A DNA stretch of 64,000 nucleotides. Source: Mesomycoplasma ovipneumoniae. Lineage in GTDB: Bacteria; Bacillota_I; Bacilli_A; Mycoplasmatales; Metamycoplasmataceae. Location: the NCBI RefSeq assembly GCF_024758565.1, contig NZ_CP079199.1, positions 673,501 through 737,500 on the forward strand. Reading direction: 5' to 3'. Below are positions 1 through 11,000 of this stretch, piece by piece. Made by a program: the position numbers and the translations under genes. Every line of letters begins with the position of its first letter. The first letter of the stretch is position 1. The notes beneath the pieces are model-generated. The model saw only the letters and a program-made list of their open reading frames with translations, was not told where the DNA came from and searched no databases.

Positions 1-1639
1 TATTATCTTTAACAATAAGTCGCAATCTTGTTGCACAATTTGAGACTTCTTCAATGTTTTCCTTACCTATAATTTCAATAAAGTTTAGTGCCATTTTTTC
101 ATACTGGTCACTAACCTTATCCTTGTTTTGCGCTATATTTTCATTATGCGGGTCTGTTTTTTTAGTGCTGTTAGTTTCTAAATTTTCATTATTAGTGCTT
201 ATTTCGGTTTCAATTTTGTCTTCACGACCTAAGGTTTTAATATCAAACTTTTTAATGAAAAAGTAAAAACTTGAGCCTTGAATTAAAAACATTATTGCTG
301 AAAATGCCCAAATTCATAGTGGATTTGCCATAATTCCGCTATTTTTTGCAAAGGCTCAAGAACGTGGGAAAGAGACAATATAGTCAATAAATCCGGCACT
401 AAATCCAATTCCGATACTCATTCCAGTTCATGTCACGAACATATAAATTAATGAAGTAAGAAAAGCATTTAAAAGTCATAAAAGTGGTGAAATAAAAATA
501 AAAGTAAAAATTAAAGGTTCATCAATTCCAGTAAGAAAACTTACAAGTGTTGCTCCTGCCAAAAAAGTAGTAATTGTTTTCCGATTTTCCCGTTTTGCGG
601 CAAAAATCATTGCCACAGCAGCGCCAGGAAGCCCACCTAAATATAAGGGAAAAAATCCGGTTGTAAAACCACCAGAACCAATAATTCCGGCATTAAATGC
701 AGTTATATCTCCATTTACAGTATGAATATCGCCAACATTTGCAATGGTATTTCCCACTGAATCAATAACAGGACTAATTAATACACCTTCAATTGGTAAT
801 TGGAATCAAACAAAAGTATTTAAAATATGATGAAGTCCAAAAGGCTGAAGAAGTCGATTAAGAAATGCATAAACTGAGACATAAAATCCCCGAGCATAAC
901 GATTGGCGCTTTGATCTGAAAGGGCTGAGCCAATTTTAATTAGTCCATATTGAGCCCAAGGTCAAATAATTGCAAAAAATAACCCAAGCGGAATTATTGA
1001 TAAAATTCCTAACATTGGCACAAATCTTCTCCCACCAAAAAATGAAAGTGTCTGCGGTAGTTTAACGTTTTTGTACTTATTGTACAAAAACGCAACAACA
1101 ATTCCGACAACAATACCGCCAATAACCCCTGAATCTAATTGGTAGACGGGCTTGCCAGCTTTTAGGAAATACAAAAGTTGCGTTAAACCTTTAAGTTCGC
1201 CTGATTCGGCAACCAAAACTTTTGAATAAATTGCCTCAGCAAGTTGGTTTTGTTTTAAAAGCGCTGTCATTCCGTATCAAACAACAGCACCAACAAGCGC
1301 GGCTTCGCCACGATTATCTTTGGCAAAACCAAACGAGATCCCGATTGCAAAAATAATTGCCAAATTATCAAAAACAATTCCACCTGGAGTTGAAATTAGT
1401 CGCCCGATAAATTTTTGTGCCTCCGAAATTCCGATAGAACCATTTGCCGAAGGATCTTGAATTAATGCGCCAATTCTTAATAAAAGTGCAGCAATTGGCA
1501 AAACTGCAATTGGAAACATAAGTGATTTTCCAAGTCGTTGTAATTGATTTAAAATCCGATTGAAAACCGAATTTTCTGATTTATGTGATTTTTGCTTTGG
1601 AGTAATTTTTTTAATTTTACCAGAAAATTTAACGGTCAT
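1..1639 (-). CDS. nagE: PTS sugar transporter EIICB, GlcNAc/glucose family (C-terminus outside window)
   Basis: This membrane permease takes up and phosphorylates a sugar using phosphate passed from HPr/EIIA. An ATG at 1639 opens a frame that is continuous to the window edge if TGA is Trp. The N-terminal half is the hydrophobic EIIC domain (first membrane segment near LMFPIAVLPIAALLLRIGAL) with the family motif seen as GIDEPLIFTF. At the window edge the EIIB domain shows its phospho-cysteine site, SNCATRLRL, with Cys at bases 35-37 (about residue 535). It lies just downstream of nagB on the same strand (gap 21 bases), which favours N-acetylglucosamine as substrate. Glucose (ptsG) is the alternative, because the two subfamilies cannot be separated by eye. 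Confidence 0.88.
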
Positions 1640-1660
1640 TTAATACCTTTCAATTTTTTT

Positions 1661-2425
1661 TTAGTAAAAAATTGCTTTATCAAGTGTTTCTTTTGATAAT
1701 TTAGATGCAGCTTCTTTGTCTAAAATGAAAGTACAATTTGGATGCAATTGTAAAAAAGAAGCAGTAATTTCTGAATTAGGCTTTTCTTCTAACATTTGTT
1801 TTGTAACGTTTGCTTTATGCAAACCAAAAGAAACCATAATTGCTTTTTTTGTGTGTTTTAAAATTGTTTGAACTCCCATTGTCATTGCTTGTTTTGGACA
1901 CTGGTCAAAATTGGAAAATTTCCCTTTTTTAACCATATCAATAATTGTTTCATCTGTTAAATTAGTAACATGAGTTGTTGAATTAAAAGGTGTTCCAGGC
2001 TCGTTATAGGCCATATGACCGTTAATTCCGATGCTAATATATTGTAAATCAATCGGATTTTCAGCGATTTTTTGCTCATAAAGCTTTACTTCTTGTTCAA
2101 GATCTGTTGCTTTTGAGTTAGGAATATTAATCTGAGAAACTGGAACATTAACATGGTCAAATAAATTAGTTTTCATTTGTTTGATAAATGCTTCAGGATG
2201 ATCTTGGTCAATTCCGACAAATTCATCAAGATTAAATGTTGTAATTTTATCCCAGGAAGTCCCGTTCTGGCGATGGTCTTCAATTAAAAGTTTATAAGTC
2301 TCAATTGGTGAAACTCCGGTTGCAAAACCTAAAACTGAATTAGGTTTTGTTCTAATTTGTTCAATAAAAAGGTCTGCACAATATTTGTGTAGGTCAGTTA
2401 ATTTTTCAAAAATTAATATTTTCAT
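1661..2425 (-). CDS. nagB: glucosamine-6-phosphate deaminase
   Basis: The enzyme converts glucosamine-6-phosphate to fructose-6-phosphate and ammonia, the last step of amino-sugar breakdown before glycolysis. The 254-residue length is normal. Visible family motifs are FATGVSP near residue 35, NLDEFVGI near 70 (catalytic Asp) and GINGHMAYNEPGT near 140 (active-site His and Glu). The start is an ATG at 2425 preceded by a clear GGAGG-type ribosome site (CTGGAGGATATTAAAATG). It is read with the downstream PTS gene and is divergent from nagA, so the 2426-2669 gap probably holds the control region for both transcripts. Confidence 0.96.
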   Translation of the reverse strand: MKILIFEKLTDLHKYCADLFIEQIRTKPNSVLGFATGVSPIETYKLLIEDHRQNGTSWDKITTFNLDEFVGIDQDHPEAFIKQMKTNLFDHVNVPVSQINIPNSKATDLEQEVKLYEQKIAENPIDLQYISIGINGHMAYNEPGTPFNSTTHVTNLTDETIIDMVKKGKFSNFDQCPKQAMTMGVQTILKHTKKAIMVSFGLHKANVTKQMLEEKPNSEITASFLQLHPNCTFILDKEAASKLSKETLDKAIFY

Positions 2426-2669
2426 TTTAATATCCTCCAGTTTAAAATAGCAAATAAAAGTTGATATTATTATTTGCCCAATTATAATTTTATCAAAACA
2501 CGAAAAAAAAGTAAATTAGTAGAAAAAAAATTCAAACAACTAGTTTTTATCAATGATTTTGATTGAACCACTTTTGTTAATTTTTCTACTAATTTTTTAA
2601 ATAATGATACAATTATTAAAAATTCAATTGTTTTTAAAAATAGCTTAAAAATAAAGGTAAATTTAAAAA
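2426..2669. promoter_or_regulatory. divergent nagB/nagA control region with nested inverted repeats
   Basis: There is no gene here. A -10 like box for nagB reads TATAAT on the minus strand at 2481-2486, and one for nagA reads TACAAT at 2608-2613; neither has a good -35. Between them is a perfect 15-base inverted repeat, AAATTAGTAGAAAAA at 2513-2527 and its complement at 2581-2595, with a smaller TCAAT/ATTGA dyad at about 2550-2566 inside it. The symmetrical arrangement between two outward promoters suggests an operator for an amino-sugar regulator, but no regulator gene is in the window. Confidence 0.45.
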
Positions 2670-3818
2670 ATGTTATACAAAAATTTAAGAATTATAAGTC
2701 ATTTAGAAGAATTTTTTGGTTGAATTGAGTTAGATGACAGCGGAACTATTGTCAATTTAGGGCGTGGAAATACCGATTTTGAAGGTATTGATTGCAAAAA
2801 TAACATTTTACTACCAGCTTTTATCGATTCGCACACTCATGGTGGTTATGGTTTTTCATTTGAGGATTTTTCTAGTCCAGATTGAGAAAAAAATTTTCTT
2901 GAGTATAAAGAGAAATTACATAAATTTGAAGGTGTAGCGGCTATTTTTGGAACAACAGTTACTCAATCTTGGTCTAAAATCCAACAGAACTCTGAGTTTT
3001 TTAGTTTTTTACTTAAAAAATATCCATATTTTTTGCTAAATTGGTATTTAGAAGGGCCTTTTATTTCTGTTGAAAAAAAGGGCGCTCATGATCCAAACCT
3101 AATTATTTCGGCTAAAAATTTTCATTTTGAATTTTTAGCAAAAAAATTTGCTAAAAAAATTACAGTTGTAGTTGCGCCTGAAAGAAACTCGCCAAAATTA
3201 ATTGATTTTTATCATAAATCAATTAATTTTGCAATAGGCCATTCAAATTGTTTTAACTTTGAAAAGGATCATGAATTAAAAAATTACCGCAGATTTACTC
3301 ACTTTTTTAATGGTAGTTCTAACTTTGATCATAGAAGTCAATCACTTACTAATCTAATTTTTGAATCAAAATTACCTAGAAATTTTCTAGTTGAGCTAAT
3401 TACCGACGGACTTCATATTAGAAATTCGACATTAAAATTCACAATAAAAAATCTTAAAAAGGAAAATTGAATTGCTGTTTCAGATTCTCTTGCCCAAAAA
3501 GGACTTAAAGACGGATTTTATAATTTAGGGAACCTAGAAACTGAGAAAAAAGGCGATTTATTTTATTTGAAAAATTCAGAACAAATTGCAGGGAGCGGCA
3601 TGAGTTATCTTAGTATTCTCAAAAATTTAAAGAAAAATCTTAAACTTTCATGACAAGAAATTGTTTTCTGCTCTTCGTATAACGTTGCAAAAGCCCACAA
3701 TCTTTTAGATTATTTTGGTACAATCAAAGTTGACCAAAAAGCAAATTTTGTTATTGTTGATGATGATTTTAATCTAAAGATGGTGGTAATTTTTGGTCAA
3801 ATTTACAGTCATTTTTAA
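2670..3818 (+). CDS. nagA: N-acetylglucosamine-6-phosphate deacetylase
   Basis: The enzyme removes acetate from GlcNAc-6-phosphate to give glucosamine-6-phosphate for NagB. Reading TGA as Trp gives 382 residues, the usual size. The amidohydrolase TIM-barrel signals are present: DSHTHGGYG near residue 53 (metal HxH), LEGPFIS near 130, RFTHFFNGSSNFDHR near 210 and a catalytic-type Asp in AVSDSLAQKG near 270. The ATG at 2670 follows AAAGGTAA, a weak ribosome site. It links the nan genes of this window (which make GlcNAc-6-P from sialic acid) to nagB. The C-terminus runs directly into repeat copy A. Confidence 0.93.
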
Positions 3819-3888
3819 AAAAACCCGAGTTTCCCAGTTTGATGAGATAATCTTAAAAAAGCGTCGGTTTATTTTGGTCACTTTTTAA

Positions 3889-4059
3889 CTTTATTGGCAA
3901 ACACAGGAAAAACAACTATTAAAGCAAAAACACTGAATTTTAAATCTAACCATCACAAAAGAAAAAATACAACTACTATTTAAACTCAATGCAAATAGAA
4001 AACTCGTTTTTACTTACATTGAGCCTAAAAAAATATATGAAGTTTTGAAAGAACAATAA
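3889..4059 (+). pseudogene. decayed C-terminal protein fragment ending YEVLKEQ, inside repeat copy A
   Basis: A 56-codon open frame without a start ends in KLVFTYIEPKKIYEVLKEQ and TAA. The same ending is readable on the minus strand in copy B (broken by an in-frame TAG) and copy C (variant FICSEPKKIYEVLKEQ). It therefore looks like the 3' end of a once-mobile gene, most simply a transposase, left behind in three places. I do not recognise the family with certainty. In all three places it reads in the same direction as the gene just upstream (nagA, gyrB, rbfA). Confidence 0.5.
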
Positions 4060-4228
4060 TTAAAAGCCATAAATTTGTAGATTTCTAAACGGTCAAATTT
4101 AAGGCATTCCATTATATTTAAAAATATAATGGAAAATTCGCATTTTCTGATTTTTTTATGACAAAAACATAACTAATTCCCCCTTAATTCTAATATCAAA
4201 ATTTATTAATTCATTCTTAGTGATGGTT

Positions 4229-4256
4229 ATTATAACATAATTTTATTTTAGACCAA
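4229..4256 (-). promoter_or_regulatory. promoter of repeat copy A
   Basis: On the minus strand TTGGTC (4251-4256) and TATAAT (4229-4234) are 16 bases apart, with the 15-base A-tract ending three bases upstream of the -35. The identical geometry in copies B and C makes this a well supported promoter. Confidence 0.7.
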
Positions 4257-4523
4257 GCATTTTTTTTTTTTTTTGCAAAAGGTTAATTTCAAAACTATAA
4301 AAATTAAGGTTTTAGGTAAAAAACCCGGATTTGCCGGCATTTTTGCATATTTGTATTCACTAAAAAGTGAATTTTTGCCATCAAACTAGCAAACTTAGGA
4401 AAAATTGTAGTAATTTTTGGTCAAATTTGCAAACATTTTTAAAAATTTTTTCTAAAGAATAAATTTAGAAATAAAGAATTTAAATTTAATTTTTAGAATT
4501 TTTGACTTTTTCTTTCTTAGAAA

Positions 4524-4557
4524 TCAAAAAAACCTATGAATCCATAGGTTTTTTTGA
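4524..4557. terminator. bidirectional hairpin terminator after the P102-like gene
   Basis: A perfect 15-base stem (TCAAAAAAACCTATG with its complement) and a 4-base loop lie 16 bases past the stop of the P102-like gene. The A/T ends supply U-tracts in both directions. Confidence 0.85.
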
Positions 4558-4573
4558 TGAACTTTAATAAAAA

Positions 4574-7500
4574 CTATTTTTTAATGTAGGCGTCAATAAA
4601 TGCATCAACTATTTCTTGACGAGCATGAGAGGTTTTACCACTTGTAAAATCAGGATGATCAAAAACAGCAAATGCTTTTAAAGTAATTGTAGATTGGGAT
4701 TTACCAGACTCTGTAGTTTGAGGTTGGCCTTCAGCCGCTACTGGAGCCGCAGCAGGTGCTGTTGGAGCTGGTTCTTTTGGTGTTGTAGGAGCTGGTTCTT
4801 TTGGTGTTGTAGGAGCTGGTTCTTTTGGAGTTGTAGGCGCTGGTTCTTTTGGAGTTGTTGGCGCTGGTTCTTTTGGAGTTGTTGGCGCTGGTTCTTTTGG
4901 AGTTGTTGGCGCTGGTTCTTTTGGAGTTGTTGGCGCTGGTTCTTTTGGAGTTGTTGGCGCTGGTTCTTTTGGTTCAGCTGGTCCTATTTGATCTCAATCT
5001 AAATTAAAGAAGTTTGGGAAAGGATTTCAGGTTTTTGAAGGGTCAATATTATAAATAACATCGCCAACTTCTTTGTAATTTTTAGGATCTTGACTGTTTG
5101 AAGAATATAAACTTAATGTTATTGAAAAAGGGGTTTTTATTATTTCTAATAAGAGATTTGCATCTTCTTCAATTAAATTTTTATTTTTTTGAATATCAGC
5201 ACCTTTTGGTGAGTAAAAAGATTGGGTATAATAGACGTTATTTGCAGTGTCATTTATTGTCGGAACTGTTGGTTTGGGTGTTTCGCCAATAAAAATCTCG
5301 GTTTTTTCAAACAATATTTTTGGGGGATTAGTAGGGAATAAACCAAATCCGTCTCATGAATCGGCCAAGTATGAAGAAGGTTTTAGTTGCGGATTTGTAG
5401 AACGGTTAGTTCCTGGGGCTGTATTTGCCCTAGAAATTCCTGATGTAACTAGAACTTGTTGTTTGTCAAAGGTTCTTAATAATTCAGGATAAGCACCAAA
5501 GAATTCAGTAAACCCGCTAATTTTGCGTGTTTTGGTGCTGCCAGCAAGCTGTTTGAAATAAACATAATTTGCAAGCTGTTTATAATCCATTCCGATGACA
5601 TAAACTGGTTTATCACCCTCTTTTGTTGACTCAAGTTTTTGGATAAAAATTCCTTTTCCATCTTTGTCTGACAAAAGATAGTGTTGTTTTCCATCAGAAA
5701 TACCTTTGGCACTAAAAGCTAAATAAACTGCCCCCGAATCAACGCGTGAAAATGGTTTTGGAGTCACTTTTGGTAAAGTCACCTCAGTTTTTGTAGCCTC
5801 TGTTTTTACAGCAACAGGTTTGGCTGCTTCTGTTTTTGATGCTTCAGGTTTTGAAGCCACTGGTTTGGTTGCTACTGGCTTAGTCGCCTCTGGCTTAGTT
5901 GCTTCTGTTTTTGTAGCCTCAGTTTTAACTTCCTCTGTTTTAGTCGCTTCAGCTTGAGTATTTTGTCATTTTAAAGGTTTTGTAAGCTCAAGCCCGGAAG
6001 CAGTTCTTCTTGCTTTTTCAGATTGGAAAGCTAATCTTCTGTTTTCAGGGTCAAATAAATCAACTTTGCCATCTTTTTCATTAATTTCTAAACTAACTGG
6101 GTCTAAAAATAAGGAAGGATTATATTTTTTAATAATATCATACACTGATTTATCAGAATTAATAACATTATTAACAATAATTTTGGACGAAGCAAGAACT
6201 CTTGATTCGTCATCATTTGAAACTAATTTAAAGTTAAAAACTAATTGGTGATCTTCTTGAGCTTTAATTTGGTATTCAACTTTTGCATCATTAAGACCGT
6301 AAATTGAAGCTGTGTTTATTGTTGTCCAAACATTGGTTCCAATTTTTGATGAATTAGGGGTTGATTCAGGGGTTGGGGTTGACTCAGGAGTTGTGGCTGA
6401 ATCACCAGTACCTGAATCACCAGTTGCACCTGTTCCTTCTTCATCGGCAAAATTAGAAACATTTACAGATTGTGACCTAGTTGAATTAGCTTTTGATTTA
6501 GCTTCTTGTATTACTTTTTTAAGTTCTTCTTTTGATTTTGCAATTTCAGCTGTTGTTGGGTATCTACCATTGTCAAGTAAAAATACATTTGTAACAACTT
6601 CATCGCTAGGATCTTCTAAATTGGTAGTAGTTTTTGCTAGCTCAAAAAGTTTGTCAACTATTTGTGTAATTTCATTAGTTGAAAGTGTTCTTGGTCCGGT
6701 TTGATTTTTAAGGCTAAATTGTTGAACTGAATTGACTGATCCAAGAAGTTGCCCTAAGGCTTGCTCGTATTTATTTAAATCAACAACTACATCAAGATAA
6801 ACAGTTGTTTTTTGCTCAAATGTGTCGCCTTGGCGACTAAAGTCAATATCAAATTCAAAACGAACTTTTTTATCTTTAAGAAGTTTTTGTTGATCTGCTT
6901 GGCTAATTTTGGTTGCATCAAAAAGTTTTGCATCTATTTTGCTAAGTTCAAAAGTTCCAAATTTTGTTCTTGGATTTAAGTGACTTAAGTCAATTTCAAA
7001 AAGTTCACTAACTGGTTTTGTAATAATAGCTGTAGTATTTGTTCCTGATTTTTGATTGTATAAAAAATCAACTAATGTGGTTTTGTCTTTTATTAGTGCT
7101 TCTTGAAGGTCTTGTTTCATTTTAATGTTTGAACTAAAATGATCTTCAAGTCAAGTCATAAGGGTTGATTTGAACTCTTCAGGATCAATTAAACCACGGA
7201 TTTCAAGACTTAATTTTTTAGTTTTGTTATCTTTTTTATTAACTAAATTAAGTTCTAAAAATAATTTTTTATCTTTTTGTGTAAAAGATAATTGACTTTT
7301 AGAATCAACAACAACTTCCAAACTATAATTGCTATCCAAGAAAATTGGCTCATCTAAAGAATTATAAAGACTAAGACTACCCCCAGAAGAAGCTAGTGTG
7401 CTTTCAAGTTTTGAAAAATTATTGGAAATACTTGTTGAGTTTTGGAAATTTGTTGCTAGTTTATTTTGAAATTCTGCTTGTAAAAGATTGCTTCTTGATA

Positions 7501-8023
7501 CATCAATAAAAGATTTAGATTCATCAACTTGAAATTTATCAAGATCACCACTAGCTTGATCGCTAGCTGCAAAACCTTTAAGTTCAATTTGTCTTGAGTA
7601 AGTTATTTGGTCTTTTTCTGAACGGGCAAAAACTACAACATTTTTAATTGAATTACCTTCAGCAACCGCATTTTCAAAATTAAAACTAATTTGATAGTTT
7701 TTTGATTTTAGATCGCCAAAATCAAAACTTGAACTTAAATCAAATTGGTAAAGTCTACTTTTGGCTGCTGCAAGCGCAGTTTTTGCGGAAATATTAGCAA
7801 TATTTGGGTTAAGTTTTAAATTTGACACAATTGTATTAAATTGTTCGTTTGAAACACTACCTGTACTTGCAAGTGTGTGTTCGGTTGGACTTTCATTTAA
7901 AAATGAATAATAAGAATTATTATACGCTTTTAGACCTAATGGGATCCCAATAACAGCGCTTAGTGCAATTGCTGATCCTAAAATTGTTGATACTAATCAA
8001 AAAGGCTTCTTTAATAGTTTCAT
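4574..8023 (-). CDS. P102-like adhesin family protein with R1-like repeats
   Basis: This is a surface protein of 1149 residues, second gene of a P97/P102-type operon; related proteins in M. hyopneumoniae bind cilia and host matrix and are cut after export. The N-terminus MKLLKKPFWLVSTILGSAIA is a basic stretch plus one membrane segment, typical of the P102 family. Low-complexity acidic Ser/Thr/Pro sequence lies near residue 545. From about residue 690 to 750 there are some eleven degenerate pentapeptides of the type EATKP/VATKP/EAAKP, resembling the cilium-binding R1 repeat of P97. Near the C-terminus nine copies of the octapeptide APTTPKEP occur. The start ATG has an AGGAGAAC ribosome site and lies 25 bases after the P97-like stop. 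Assignment to the family rests on the N-terminus and gene order. Confidence 0.85.
4765..4972 (-). repeat. nine tandem 24-bp repeats encoding APTTPKEP
   Basis: Nine near-identical 24-base units encode a Pro/Lys/Glu-rich octapeptide near the C-terminus of the P102-like protein. The last five units are almost base-perfect, as expected of a tract that grows and shrinks by slippage, so length should vary between strains. Confidence 0.9.
5780..5955 (-). repeat. R1-like pentapeptide array in the P102-like protein
   Basis: About eleven 15-base units encode pentapeptides such as EATKT, EATKP, VATKP, VASKP, EASKT and EAAKP. They match the pattern of the AAKPV/AAKPE repeat R1 of M. hyopneumoniae P97 but are more degenerate and sit in the other adhesin of the pair. 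Confidence 0.75.
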
Positions 8024-8048
8024 TTTGTTCTCCTATTTTGAAAATTAT

Positions 8049-11000
8049 TTAGCTGCTGCTACTGGCAGATTCTGTTCCTGTTGATGAAGTTGATGTTGTT
8101 GATGAGGTGGCGGCTTCAGCTTTTTTATTAATAGTAATTCTAACTCTTAGAGTTGATCTTGGTTGAGTGGTTGTTGTAGTTCCAGATGCACCTGAACCTG
8201 TGGTTGAACTAGAATTATCTTTTACTAAAACAAAAAATAGACTTTTAGTAGTCTTGTCAAATGAGTCAGTAATTGATTCAACTAGGGTTTTATAATTTTT
8301 ATCTTTAAAATGGGTTGAGAGGTATTCATCAACTTTTTTTCCTAATTCAGGAAGATAACTTTTAAGGCTGTTTGTGTCAGCTCCTTGATTTTGAGCACCT
8401 TCAGCTTTCTTACCTTGATTTTGAGCCCCTTCCGCTTTCTTTGGGAAAGTTAAATTTGAATAACTAGTTGAGTCAAGACTGGTTTCTCTAAATTGGCTTT
8501 GAAGTTGAACAACGGCTTTATCTAGTTCGTTAATTTCTTTTCTACTTTTATAAATTTCTGCATCTTCGAGTTCTATAAATACTTTTATTTCTGGAGTTTT
8601 AACATTTAATATACTTCCGTCGTTGGATTCGAGTTTGAAGCTAAATTTAATAGGTAAAACTTGCTCTTTTTTACTTTGATTCTGTACTCCTTCGACTTTT
8701 TTACCTTGATTTTGGGCACCTTCTACTTTTTTGCCTTGGTCTTGAGCACCCTCAGCTTTTGTACCTTCAGTCCCCATCGCTTTACCTAATTCTTCAATTT
8801 GTTTAGAAACTGCATCTTTATCTTGTTCAGCTTCTTTGGTAAATTCAAGTGTATATTTTAAATTGTCGTCAAGTTTTGCTCAAGCCTTAAAGTTATCAAA
8901 CTGACCTGCTTTTAGGAAAAAAGCGTATAAAACATCGCCAAATTTTTCAAATTTTGCATAATCTTCTGTTGTATTAGTTGTAGAAGTTGCAGGCTCACTT
9001 GATTCTTTAGTCATTACTTTTTGAGTTTTTAGATAGTCAAAAATTGATGAGTCACCTTTTTTACTTCCAAGTTCTTCTTTAATTTTTGTTGGCAGAACCA
9101 AAGTTCCATAAAAACCAATACCTTCGGTATCTCTTCATAAACTATTGAATGAAAGTTTTTTGATATCGCCTGTTGAAGTTAAACTAATTTTATTTGCTTC
9201 TTCAAAAATATTGTCTTTAGAATCTAAAAGACTTTGAGGTATTTGACTTGCTTCAGCAATAAGCCCTCATCTTTTGGTTAGTTCAAAAACTGTTTCAAGG
9301 AGGACTTTTCTATTTTTTGTCAGTAAATCTTGGAAATAACTAGCAACTTGGTGGCCGTCACGGAAAAAATTACGAGTTTCAATACTTGAGACTCCTGCGT
9401 TTCTAGTTGATTGAGTCTCGTCTTTAGTTAGTCTTTGAATTTCTGATAAACTTGGGTGTTTAATTTTTCCAACTCAAGAGTCTAATAAAGAAATATAAGG
9501 TCCAAAGTCTAAATTGTAATTACTTTCTAAAATGTTGCGAATTTCATTGGTTTTTGGATTGGTTCCAAAAAGAGCTTCAATTTCTTCTTTTGCAACCTTG
9601 CGTGAAGATGATCTAATGCCAACACCATATTGATCAAAAACTGCTTGTTTTTGTTTGTTATCTTTTCCAAGTCCTTCTAAAAAGCGCATTTTAAAAATGT
9701 TGCTATTTGATTGGCCTAAGCTTTCTAATTGTTTAAGTCCGCTAATTTCTAGAGTTCCAGTTTTTTGACTAAGTTCGAGAGGAGTATTGCTTGGCATGAA
9801 AAATTGATTATTGATTGAAATTGAATAAGGAATTAAAACTTTAGTCTTATCAGTTGCATCAATTTTTGCTTCTAAAGGATCAAAAGAAACTTTAAGACTT
9901 TGGCTTGTGTTGTGGTTTTTAAATTTTTGACCAAACTTTCCAAAATCAAAAGCAAGTTTTTTGTCGGCTAAAAGTTCTAAAATTTTTGACTTTGCATCTT
10001 CTGAGCGCTGAGTTGGATCGCTAAAAAATCCAGATTTAATTTGGGCTAAAAATTCAACGGCAAGTTTGTCGCCCATGCTTGATTTTAAGTCAGTTTTTGT
10101 TAAATTTTTCAAATTTAAATTATCAAAAAAATCTGAGTAATCTAAAAAATAAGAACCATTATTGCTTTTTTCTAATTTAACTGCACTTACAACAGGGGCA
10201 AAACTTGAACTTGAGTCAAGCATTTGTCTAGCAGTTGAAGTAAGAGTTGCTTGTAAAAAGAATGAAGGAACCTGATTTTGAAGACTAACAAATTGGCCAT
10301 TTGACCTATCACGGGCAAAATCAAAATCAAAAATTGTATTAATTGAATTTGGAAGTTTGTTTTCTTGTGAGCTTTTGAGTTGAATTAATAAATTATTAAG
10401 GGAAGGAAAATATGAGCTAATTTTTTCGCCAAATTCTTTTGAGTCTTTTGATTTATTTAGGTCATGTTGAAAATCAACTGGTCTAATTGTGCTAGGATCT
10501 GTTGGGATTGAAGTAGTTAAATTCTGGTCGTTGAAATTTGTGACTCTAGCAGAAACTAAATTTTGAACTTGCTGACTAAGTCTGTTGGTAATTTGTTGCA
10601 AGGAAAAATTAAATTCGGCAATTAAAATAGTTGATTCTTTGACAAAAGAAACAACTTGTTCATAAATGTCAGATTTTGCAACATCGCCGTTTTGTAATTT
10701 TTGACTAGCTTGAAATTTGACTTTAAAATTTTGGTTAGCATCATCTGGGAGAATTTCTAGAATTTGGTAACTAATTTTTGCATCAGAAAATTCTGAGTCA
10801 GAAAAGTCTAATTTTTTTAAATTACCATCCTTTTTCTCGAAAAAAGAAAAAGATTCAAGAGCATTTTCGGCATTTTTAATTTTATTGCTTCCATCTAAAA
10901 GTGTTGTTTTTACAGCATTATAATCTGAGTCAGAGTGAAAAGCACCTAAATTAAAGGCCAAATTTGAAACACGAGATGCAAACTGATTTACTTGAGTTCT

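Larger units (their letters stand above)
3819..4460 (-). repeat. dispersed promoter/leader/terminator repeat, copy A
   Basis: This is one of three related intergenic blocks (others near 11286-11830 and 21900-22452); this copy is inverted. Read on the minus strand it has a 15-base A-tract (4260-4274), a promoter (TTGGTC, 16 bases, TATAAT), a ribosome site (AAGGGGGAA), a tiny ORF MFLS at 4156-4170, an ATTATATTT/AAATATAAT hairpin, then an 11-base stem (4066-4076 with 4095-4105, one mismatch). Beyond it lies a decayed protein end reading on the plus strand. Copy A is the most diverged: its tiny ORF lost two codons. No function is known to me. Confidence 0.7.

Noticed and set aside
54-266. Plus-strand frame at the window start with hydrophobic sequence
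   Set aside because: It is the shadow of the PTS EIIB/EIIC gene, whose phospho-cysteine motif is plain on the other strand.
4765-4972. Regular 24-base direct repeats as a possible CRISPR array
   Set aside because: There are no spacers between units and the repeats are in frame in a coding gene; no cas genes are in the window.
4694-5002. Plus-strand frame rich in Trp, Cys and Phe over the adhesin 3' end
   Set aside because: It is the complement of the APTTPKEP repeat array of the minus-strand P102-like gene; its repetitiveness comes from that array.
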